Of a DNA stretch of 5,210 nucleotides, positions 1-4,118 are shown piece after piece. The position numbers and the translations under genes are program-made. Source of the DNA: an uncultured Ruminococcus sp. (lineage in GTDB: Bacteria > Bacillota > Clostridia > Oscillospirales > Ruminococcaceae); the NCBI GenBank assembly GCA_937898375.1, contig CALEJX010000527.1:1-5210 (forward strand). Reading direction: 5' to 3'. Each line of letters starts with the position of its first letter. Positions within the stretch are counted from its first letter, which is position 1. The notes below the pieces were generated by a model. The model was not told the origin of the DNA, did no database searches, and worked only from the letters and a program-made list of their open reading frames with translations.

Positions 1-9
1 AAAATGACT

Positions 10-54
10 TGGCAGGGGCAGAAGGATTCGAACCCTCGGCACGCGGTTTTGGAG
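10..54 (-). tRNA. tRNA-Trp (CCA) 3'-half fragment
   Basis: Read on the minus strand, this is the 3' part of a tRNA: anticodon loop CTCCAAA (48-54, anticodon CCA), 3' anticodon stem ACCGC (43-47), variable loop GTGCC (38-42), a T arm with loop TTCGAAT (21-37), 3' acceptor strand TGCCCCT (14-20), discriminator G (13) and an encoded CCA (10-12). The acceptor strand and anticodon match the usual Firmicutes tRNA-Trp. The gene breaks exactly at the loop: bases 55-59 (ATATT) cannot form the stem partner GCGGT on the minus strand, and no D arm or 5' acceptor strand follows. It is therefore not a functional tRNA gene but a displaced 3' half. Confidence 0.93.
10..54. other. Probable attachment site (att core) of an integrated element
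   Basis: Tyrosine recombinases of ICEs and phages often recombine within the 3' half of a tRNA gene and leave a copy of that half at the far end of the element. A minus-strand tRNA that keeps only its 3' half here puts the original chromosome on the left (bases 1-9) and the element on the right. The intact tRNA-Trp would then lie beyond the other end of the element. The same sequence would be attP if the window comes from a circular form. The exact crossover point, and whether the core extends into bases 1-9, cannot be told from one copy. Confidence 0.75.
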
Positions 55-84
55 ATATTTACCAATTCTGCGTTTTAATCGCAC

Positions 85-99
85 TTGACAAATCGTCAA
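85..99. promoter_or_regulatory. Palindrome over the -35 box (candidate operator)
   Basis: TTGAC (85-89) and GTCAA (95-99) form a perfect inverted repeat with a 5-base centre, AAATC. The left arm is part of the -35 box, so a dimeric regulator bound here would block RNA polymerase. No regulator in the window is an obvious match; ParB or an element-encoded repressor elsewhere are possibilities. Five-base arms can occur by chance in AT-rich DNA. Confidence 0.4.
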
Positions 100-112
100 A
101 ATATGTTATGAT
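85..112 (+). promoter_or_regulatory. Sigma-70/A-type promoter of the first gene
   Basis: There is a perfect -35 box TTGACA (85-90), a 16-base spacer and a -10 box TATGAT (107-112), preceded by an extended -10 TG (TGT at 104-106). Transcription would start near 119, leaving a leader of about 20 bases before the ATG at 141, which has the strong ribosome binding site AAGGAGG (127-133). This is the clearest promoter in the left part of the window, and it may also serve parAB by readthrough. Confidence 0.85.
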
Positions 113-140
113 ATAGTAAAAAATACAAGGAGGAAGAATT

Positions 141-578
141 ATGAGACTTATTGAAAACAACAAGGAAGCAACTACACTTGCAGGTGGCTGCAACGAACTA
201 ATCAAGCCCGAAAAGCTGACTAAAATGCTCAAACATGATGAGGCTATCAAGTATTGCCATGATTTTTTTGAGTATACCCCTACAAGGTTTGGCTTCAACG
301 GCAGCAAGATCTACAAGATCGATGAGGGAAAAGCTACTGCCGAGTTTGACGATCTTGAGGACCTTGAAGAAACATTCATCCGAAAGAACAGAGAAATGGA
401 CACAGAGCTTCATGAAGCACAGATTGAGGAACGAACAGAAGCTATCATGAGAGTAGCTGCTGAAGCTGACCTTGATGAGCTTGAAAGATACAAGATGTTC
501 ATAGACTATGAGATTGAAAAGAGAAAGGGTAACAATCCTCCTAATCCTTTTACAATGGAAAATCTCTGGTACAGATAG
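141..578 (+). CDS. Hypothetical protein, 145 aa, next to the att site
   Basis: I do not recognise this protein. The start is well supported by AAGGAGG at 127-133, seven bases before the ATG, and by a promoter just upstream. The protein is soluble-looking, with no signal peptide or membrane segment. Residues 1-60 are mixed. Residues about 65-130 are rich in charged residues (Glu, Asp, Lys, Arg) and probably helical, perhaps a coiled coil, with Leu/Ile/Met spaced through them. The tail after about residue 130 is Asn/Pro-rich. There is no clear helix-turn-helix, so I do not call it an excisionase or repressor despite its place next to the attachment site. A terminator follows directly. It could be an element-specific accessory protein; function unknown. 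Confidence 0.8.
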   Translation: MRLIENNKEATTLAGGCNELIKPEKLTKMLKHDEAIKYCHDFFEYTPTRFGFNGSKIYKIDEGKATAEFDDLEDLEETFIRKNREMDTELHEAQIEERTEAIMRVAAEADLDELERYKMFIDYEIEKRKGNNPPNPFTMENLWYR

Positions 579-583
579 AAAAC

Positions 584-623
584 AAAAAGCTGATGAGACA
601 ATACTCATTGGCTTTTTCTTTTT
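584..623 (+). terminator. Intrinsic terminator after the first gene
   Basis: A 14-bp stem, 584-597 with 604-617 (five A-T pairs, then AGCTGATGAG-like pairing with two G-U pairs), closes a 6-base loop (598-603). It is followed by a T-rich tail interrupted by one C (613-623). It begins six bases after the stop codon of the 145-residue gene. The A-run on the left arm would also allow some termination in the reverse direction. Confidence 0.85.
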
Positions 624-646
624 CGGAAAGCTAAGCTATGAAAATT

Positions 647-673
647 GCTGCTGAGAATATCGGCAGCTTTTTT
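647..673 (+). terminator. Second terminator-like hairpin
   Basis: The stem GCTGCTGA (647-654) pairs with TCGGCAGC (660-667) through one G-U pair, around a 5-base loop, and is followed directly by six T (668-673). It lies only about 25 bases past the first terminator, so it is either a back-up or part of a regulated leader for parA. Confidence 0.7.
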
Positions 674-689
674 GATAGCTTGACTATCA

Positions 690-753
690 GGCATAGACAG
701 GGTAGCTCCCTGAGCGGCAGGACGGTGTTCTCCCCTGCCGCTTTTTCTATGTC
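690..753 (+). promoter_or_regulatory. Structured leader of parA: possible three-way junction with terminator arm
   Basis: Three stems nest together. The outer stem pairs 690-697 with 746-753 (core CATAGA with TCTATG). The second stem pairs CAGGG (698-702) with CCCTG (708-712). The third pairs AGCGGCAGG (713-721) with CCTGCCGCT (734-742) around a 12-base loop. The arms abut with almost no unpaired bases apart from TTT at 743-745. A smaller hairpin, GATAG with CTATC (674-688), lies just before. The pairing is seen in the sequence; a role as a regulatory RNA for parA is inference. It matches no riboswitch class I know. Confidence 0.5.
713..746 (+). terminator. Strong terminator hairpin upstream of parA
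   Basis: A 9-bp GC-rich stem (713-721 with 734-742) is followed by five T (742-746), a textbook intrinsic terminator. It stands between the only obvious promoter and parA. It must therefore either be bypassed or antiterminated, or parA has a promoter I cannot recognise between 747 and 780. Confidence 0.7.
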
Positions 754-781
754 AATTCGGGGAACACAAAATGATATCAAG

Positions 782-787
782 AAAGGA
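782..787 (+). promoter_or_regulatory. Ribosome binding site that fixes the parA start
   Basis: AAAGGA (782-787) lies eight bases before the ATG at 796 but overlaps the in-frame ATG at 787. The later ATG is therefore the working start, giving a protein that begins MENTKI. Confidence 0.75.
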
Positions 788-795
788 TGTTCATA

Positions 796-1587
796 ATGGA
801 GAACACAAAAATTATTTCGATCATTACAGAAAAAGGCGGCACAGGAAAAACAACTACAACGTTCAACCTAGGTTGCGCATTAGGAAAGCTCGGCAAAAAA
901 GTGCTACTTATCGACCTTGACAAGCAGGGCAACCTCACTTCGTATTGCTCAGAGTCGGCAGTAAAAAAGACCATAGCAGATCTTATCTACAGTTCAGCGT
1001 CTGGTGATACTTCTATAGACTATGCAGAGTATATCAAGAAGTCTGAGAAAAATCCAAATGTTGACTATATATCCGCAGGTCGTATGCTCGGTTCGGCTAA
1101 CAGCGTGATCGCCTCATCCGCCAACTGTAACTATATACTCAAGCTCATGCTCCGTGATAAGGCTCTGACAGATACCTATGACTACATACTCATAGACAAT
1201 CGTCCTGACCTTGATCTTCTTGCGCAGAATGCTCTTAACGCTTCAGACTTCGTTATCATACCAATAGACGCTGGTATATTCGCATTTGACGCCATTGACC
1301 TCATTACAGAAAAGGTCAATGCTATAAGGGCAACAACAAACCCAGGGCTTAAAATACTTGGCATTCTTGAGAATAGAAGCAATATAACTACAACGTCTAA
1401 AGAGATAGACGTAGCCTGCCGAAAGATATATGGAGATACAGTGTTTGATACTGTTATCCCAGCTCGTCCTGAGCAGGTCAACAAAACAGTAAAAAGCTAT
1501 GCTGGATGTGTTAATATGACAGGCAATACGCTTGCTGAGAAGTACACAGAGCTTGCAGAAGAAGTAATGGAAAGGGTGAATGGATAA
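796..1587 (+). CDS. parA: ParA-family partition ATPase
   Basis: Deviant Walker-A ATPase of the ParA/Soj/MinD family, 263 aa, the length of short ParAs without an N-terminal DNA-binding domain. ParA binds DNA non-specifically as an ATP dimer and moves ParB-parS complexes, segregating plasmids or excised elements. Visible motifs: signature Walker A KGGTGKTT at residues 13-20 (Lys13 and Lys18), Walker A' LIDLDKQGN at 38-46, and Walker B ILIDNRPDL at 131-139. In the last motif Arg136 stands where many ParAs have the first Pro of D-x-P-P. The start at 796 is chosen over an in-frame ATG at 787, which overlaps the ribosome binding site. The stop codon overlaps the parB start (TAATG), so the two are translationally coupled. 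Upstream is an unusually structured leader. Family assignment is firm; biological role is inferred from the pairing with parB. Confidence 0.95.
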   Translation: MENTKIISIITEKGGTGKTTTTFNLGCALGKLGKKVLLIDLDKQGNLTSYCSESAVKKTIADLIYSSASGDTSIDYAEYIKKSEKNPNVDYISAGRMLGSANSVIASSANCNYILKLMLRDKALTDTYDYILIDNRPDLDLLAQNALNASDFVIIPIDAGIFAFDAIDLITEKVNAIRATTNPGLKILGILENRSNITTTSKEIDVACRKIYGDTVFDTVIPARPEQVNKTVKSYAGCVNMTGNTLAEKYTELAEEVMERVNG

Positions 1588-2531
1588 TGTGCAGCTTGCT
1601 TGAAAGACGCAGCCAACATCAAGAGAATATGCAATCTGAGGCTGAGAATATCAACCATGAGCTTGCCGCTGAGTATCTTGATCAGTGGCAAGGTACGGCT
1701 CAGAGGATCGTTGAGCTGGGTATAAACAGTATCAAGCCATACAGAACGCCTGAGGGAAAGGAACAGCCATATAAGATCAGACAATCCAAGGTCGAGCGTC
1801 TGGCTATCTCTATAAGGGATCTTGGCATCCTACAGCCAGTTATAGTTCGCAGAAAAGATAGTGAATATGAGATACTCGCAGGTCATCATAGATACTATGC
1901 GGCTAGGCTGTGCGGTCTGACGACTATTCCATGCCAGATCAAGGACAACATAGACGACTTCACGGCATACATGATCGTAGCAGAGTCCAATACAAGAACA
2001 GATGACGTTCTTCCCTCAGAAAATGCCGAGATTTTCAAAACGTACATGGATAAGCGTGGTATGGATAATGAAACTGCTACACTGAATGAGATATCTGAGA
2101 AATTCGGCGTTTCCAACACGACAGTATACAGATATGTACATCTGCTGAAGCTATCCGCAAGGCTCATTCCAATGGTTGATAATAAGGTTATTCCTTTCGG
2201 ACGATATGAAATGCTTTTAGCGCACCTTTCCGAAGAACAACAAAATATCATAGCAGATTACATCGAGATGTATGACCTCAGAACTTTCCCAGGCAAATAC
2301 ATCAATGCAATCTGTGCGTACTGTGACGAAAACGGAAACGAAGAACTGACCGTTGACAAGGTATACGATATCTGTCATCAGCCTAAAGCTAAAAAAGCTG
2401 AGCAGGTATCAACAAGTATATACACGAAGATATCAACAATGTTTCCGTCCCTTGAAAGTTCTTCACAGGACGATATGGATGATCTTATAGTCAAGCTGCT
2501 TGCAGAACATTTTGCGGCAGAAGAAAACTAG
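1587..2531 (+). CDS. parB: ParB/Spo0J-family partition protein
   Basis: 314-aa ParB-like protein. ParB dimers load at parS, bind CTP and slide to form the partition complex that ParA moves. Residues about 40-135 form the ParB/Srx nucleotide-binding domain, including GILQPVIV (80-87) and the box GHHRYYAARLCGLTTIPC (99-116), the counterpart of GERRWRAAKLAGLKTIP-type boxes in chromosomal ParB. SNTRTDD follows at 134-140. Residues about 166-186 (LNEISEKFGVSNTTVYRYVHL) are a clear helix-turn-helix for parS recognition, and the rest is probably the linker and dimerisation region. The ATG shares one base with the parA stop and has AAAGGG at 1571-1576. The His-His in place of Glu-Arg fits the divergent ParBs of mobile elements. 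A terminator begins on the last base of the stop codon. Confidence 0.93.
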   Translation: MCSLLERRSQHQENMQSEAENINHELAAEYLDQWQGTAQRIVELGINSIKPYRTPEGKEQPYKIRQSKVERLAISIRDLGILQPVIVRRKDSEYEILAGHHRYYAARLCGLTTIPCQIKDNIDDFTAYMIVAESNTRTDDVLPSENAEIFKTYMDKRGMDNETATLNEISEKFGVSNTTVYRYVHLLKLSARLIPMVDNKVIPFGRYEMLLAHLSEEQQNIIADYIEMYDLRTFPGKYINAICAYCDENGNEELTVDKVYDICHQPKAKKAEQVSTSIYTKISTMFPSLESSSQDDMDDLIVKLLAEHFAAEEN

Positions 2532-2560
2532 GACACTTGATATTTCAGGTGTCCTTTTTT
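2531..2560 (+). terminator. Intrinsic terminator of parAB (copy 1 of a repeated hairpin)
   Basis: GGACACTTGA (2531-2540) pairs with TCAGGTGTCC (2545-2554), ten pairs with one G-U, around the loop TATT, followed by six T. The first G is the last base of the parB stop codon. Both arms recur exactly at 3514-3537. Confidence 0.93.
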
Positions 2561-2561
2561 G

Positions 2562-2596
2562 TTGATATTGACAAATTTTTATATATATGATAGAAT
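2562..2596 (+). promoter_or_regulatory. Promoter of the AT-rich cassette (two possible registers)
   Basis: One register is TTGACA (2568-2573), 17 bases, TAGAAT (2591-2596) with an extended -10 TG (2588-2589). The other is TTGATA (2562-2567), 18 bases, TATGAT (2586-2591). The first fits the consensus best but would start transcription near 2603, inside the ribosome binding site. The second starts near 2598 and keeps more of it. Confidence 0.75.
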
Positions 2597-2605
2597 GGTG
2601 GTGAT
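2597..2605 (+). promoter_or_regulatory. Ribosome binding site of the 63-codon ORF
   Basis: GGTGGTGAT differs by one base from GGAGGTGAT, the extended anti-SD match. Its core ends eight bases before the ATG at 2610. It lies directly at the promoter, so the leader would be extremely short. Confidence 0.6.
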
Positions 2606-2609
2606 ATAG

Positions 2610-2801
2610 ATGCAGAAAGTAATTTCACATTTAAAAAGAAGAAATAAAAAGATTTTCAGTGATTTTTCAGAGAAAAACATTAACGCTGATGTTAAAAACA
2701 TTTGCAATAATATGGGAAGTGCTTTTTCTTCAAACATGCAAAAACTTTGTTACGACAATAAAATAGTTGTAGATTTGAAATGCGAGGACAAAAAACGTTG
2801 A
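2610..2801 (+). CDS. 63-aa ORF, probably the N-terminal part of the YkgJ-family protein
   Basis: This short ORF has the promoter and ribosome binding site that the larger downstream ORF lacks. It is Lys/Asn-rich with a basic start (MQKVISHLKRRNKK) and contains three Cys, but no domain I recognise. It overlaps the next ORF by 22 bases. In the overlap, six A (2790-2795) are followed after one codon by the TGA. Moving back one base on that run joins the two ORFs into one protein of about 298 residues, passing from CEDKK to TLNELL. It is therefore either the N-terminus of a frameshifted or recoded gene, or a short leader peptide whose translation is coupled to the next ORF. I favour the first but cannot prove it. 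Confidence 0.6.
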   Translation: MQKVISHLKRRNKKIFSDFSEKNINADVKNICNNMGSAFSSNMQKLCYDNKIVVDLKCEDKKR

Positions 2802-3505
2802 ATGAATTGCTAAATATAATAAATACAACAAATCCATTAAGTGCTGTTGGTTTTGTTGCCAACACATATCATGATTTTGACAAAAAGTTACATAGAACAT
2901 TTTTTAAATCTAAATGTATAAAAGATTGCAATTATTGTTGTTATGATTATTTTTATATAAGTGAAGCTGAATTTTATACCGTTGCATATTACTTATTTTG
3001 TTACAAAGATAAAACTTTCATTAATAATATTAAGCAAAAAGGATATCGTCAGTATCAAGCTCTTTCTAAAATCTATCCCGATGAAATAACCTATTTATCA
3101 AAATATGTACCGACACAGCAATATCAAGAAAATATTATGAAATTCCATCCAGATCAAAAAAATATGAGGCTTGACGTTTCATTTCCATTTTTAATAAACG
3201 GAGTTTGCTCAATATATCCTGTAAGACCATTTGTTTGTCGAGCTTATGGAACTGAAACTGGAGAACACATAGATAAATGCAATAATGTGAAATATCGAGG
3301 AAATTTTAACTATGACAAAACAGATGACTTTTTGAAAATAATAACATTCACATTTGGTAACAATATCATTGTAAGAAGATATCCACTCTTTTACTTTTTT
3401 ACGCATTTAACAAACACAACATTTTGGAATAATATTCAAAAAATACTTGAATTGGCTACAAATCAAATTTATGACCAATCAATTCATTGGCATGACGTTA
3501 TATAA
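2780..3505 (+). CDS. YkgJ-family cysteine-cluster protein (putative metal binding)
   Basis: 241 aa as read from the ATG at 2780. The YkgJ/PF03692 signature is plain: Cys46, Cys50, Cys53 and Cys54 in CIKDCNYCC, then Cys143 and Cys153 in CSIYPVRPFVCRAYG, and Cys167. The family is described as a putative Zn or Fe-S chelator and includes the flagellin lysine methylase FliB, but most members have no known reaction. The DNA is visibly poorer in GC than parAB. The start is doubtful: no ribosome binding site precedes 2780, the next in-frame Met is residue 120, and the 63-codon ORF upstream joins it by a one-base shift at an A6 run. A terminator nearly identical to that of parB follows eight bases after the stop. 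Family call is strong; cellular role unknown. Confidence 0.85.
   Translation: MRGQKTLNELLNIINTTNPLSAVGFVANTYHDFDKKLHRTFFKSKCIKDCNYCCYDYFYISEAEFYTVAYYLFCYKDKTFINNIKQKGYRQYQALSKIYPDEITYLSKYVPTQQYQENIMKFHPDQKNMRLDVSFPFLINGVCSIYPVRPFVCRAYGTETGEHIDKCNNVKYRGNFNYDKTDDFLKIITFTFGNNIIVRRYPLFYFFTHLTNTTFWNNIQKILELATNQIYDQSIHWHDVI
2790..2795 (+). other. A6 run: candidate frameshift site between two ORFs
   Basis: Six A fill two Lys codons of the 63-codon ORF just before CGT TGA. A -1 slip, or one extra A in the DNA, leads straight into the YkgJ frame (ACG TTG AAT). This could be a pseudogene-type indel, a phase-variable tract, programmed slippage or a sequencing error in a homopolymer. Confidence 0.55.
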
Positions 3506-3513
3506 TCGAAAAA

Positions 3514-3544
3514 GGACACTTGAAGTTTCAGGTGTCCTTTTTTT
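3514..3544 (+). terminator. Intrinsic terminator of the cassette (copy 2 of the repeated hairpin)
   Basis: GGACACTTGA (3514-3523) pairs with TCAGGTGTCC (3528-3537) around the loop AGTT, with seven T after it (3538-3544). Both arms are identical to the terminator after parB; only two loop bases differ. Five A (3509-3513) precede it, so it could act in both directions. Confidence 0.93.
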
Positions 3545-3565
3545 ACAAAAAGGAGTGATTGGACA

Positions 3566-3688
3566 ATGGAAAAAATATTTTATGGTTCACTGGGCGCAAG
3601 TCTTTGTATAGCAGGAATTTGGACTATTATAAGCGCATTTATTCCTGATAAATTCAGAATTTTCAAGAAAGGCAGGAAAGAAAAATGA
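3566..3688 (+). CDS. 40-aa single-pass membrane peptide
   Basis: A short but well-supported gene. AAGGAG (3550-3555) lies ten bases before the ATG, and its stop overlaps the next start in ATGA. The protein begins MEKIFYGSLGASLC and ends in a basic tail (KFRIFKKGRKEK). Residues about 5-26 are hydrophobic (Phe, Leu, Ile, Ala, Gly, Trp) and long enough for one membrane helix. The positive tail predicts the C-terminus inside. I do not recognise a family. Size and layout suit a small membrane effector, toxin-like peptide, holin-like peptide or scaffold, but nothing in the sequence decides this. The overlap suggests it is made together with the DUF6075-like protein. No promoter is visible between it and the terminator upstream. 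Confidence 0.75.
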   Translation: MEKIFYGSLGASLCIAGIWTIISAFIPDKFRIFKKGRKEK

Positions 3689-4086
3689 TTTTTTATGATG
3701 ACGAACACGAGGAACTGTTTAATAAGTTGTGCAAAAAAATGCCCTATCTTGACGGCTATCACTTGTCGCTTGCGTATCTTTTGACAATGGACAGTGTTTT
3801 GCGTCACCATATTGGCGCACTATACGATGTTAAGAAAGACGTGATTATTTTCGAGGGTTTGAGCAAACCTTTTCAGACAAGTACAAGCAGGAAAACAACA
3901 CGCCTTGCATTCAACCTTTGGGACGGCTCAGTGTATGACTCAGACCCCCCTGAAACATATATAGACAAAGACGGCGAAAAAGCATATGTACCTAGTAAGT
4001 ACTATGCGCCTGACACTATCTTCAACTGCACGTATGCGCCGTACTATATTGAGGCTCTCAAAATGCGGTTTGAAGTTTTTATGTGA
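3685..4086 (+). CDS. DUF6075-like protein, 133 aa
   Basis: Begins MIFYDDEHEELFNKL and contains a central TSTSRKTTRLAFNLWDG stretch (about residues 65-81), followed later by TIFNCTYAPYYIEALKMRF near the C-terminus. From memory this pattern (Glu/His-rich start, a Ser-Ser-Arg-Lys-x-x-Arg-Leu-Ala-Phe-Asn-Leu block, and a closing stretch with Ala-Pro-Tyr) matches DUF6075, a family of unknown function common in Clostridia and their mobile elements. It appears soluble with no catalytic motif I can name. Its ATG overlaps the stop of the 40-residue membrane gene by four bases, with AGGAAAG at 3674-3680, so the two should be translated together. The family name needs a profile search to be firm. Confidence 0.8.
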   Translation: MIFYDDEHEELFNKLCKKMPYLDGYHLSLAYLLTMDSVLRHHIGALYDVKKDVIIFEGLSKPFQTSTSRKTTRLAFNLWDGSVYDSDPPETYIDKDGEKAYVPSKYYAPDTIFNCTYAPYYIEALKMRFEVFM

Positions 4087-4098
4087 GAGGATTTTAAT

Positions 4099-4118
4099 AA
4101 AGGAGTGATATGACAATG
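4099..4118 (+). promoter_or_regulatory. Ribosome binding site that decides the start at 4116
   Basis: The stretch 4099-4119 matches 3549-3569 at 19 of 21 bases, including AAGGAGTGAT and ACAATGG. The earlier copy has only one ATG, at the position equal to 4116. The ATG at 4110 sits just four bases after AAGGAG. The shared layout favours 4116. Confidence 0.65.

Larger units (their letters stand above)
2531..3544. repeat. Direct repeat of a terminator bracketing the AT-rich cassette
   Basis: The units are 2531-2560 and 3514-3544. They are identical over both stem arms and the T-tract and differ only at two loop bases. Recombination between them would remove 983 bases (promoter, both ORFs and one terminator) and leave parB with a normal terminator. 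There are no transposase genes or terminal inverted repeats. Confidence 0.7.

Noticed and set aside
59..608. Minus-strand and alternate-frame ORFs across the first gene (82, 136 and 71 codons).
   Set aside because: They are shadows of the 145-residue gene, which has the promoter and ribosome binding site; none has a recognisable domain.
638..796. A 52-codon ORF (MKIAAENIGSFF...) whose TAA overlaps the parA ATG as TAATG.
   Set aside because: It has no good ribosome binding site and lies across two terminator hairpins, whose base pairing explains the sequence better. An open frame of this length is not rare by chance. The TAATG overlap keeps it worth a conservation check.
787..1587. A longer parA starting at ATG 787.
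   Set aside because: The ribosome binding site AAAGGA ends on the A of that ATG, leaving no spacing; the ATG at 796 has normal spacing.
3487..3506. A promoter for the right-hand genes using TATAAT at 3501-3506.
   Set aside because: No -35 box lies at 16-18 bases (TTGGCA is only eight bases away), there is no extended -10 TG, and the transcript would meet the terminator at 3514 at once.
2531..3544. The cassette as an insertion sequence or CRISPR-like repeat pair.
   Set aside because: It contains no transposase or terminal inverted repeats, and there are only two repeat copies, each a clear terminator.
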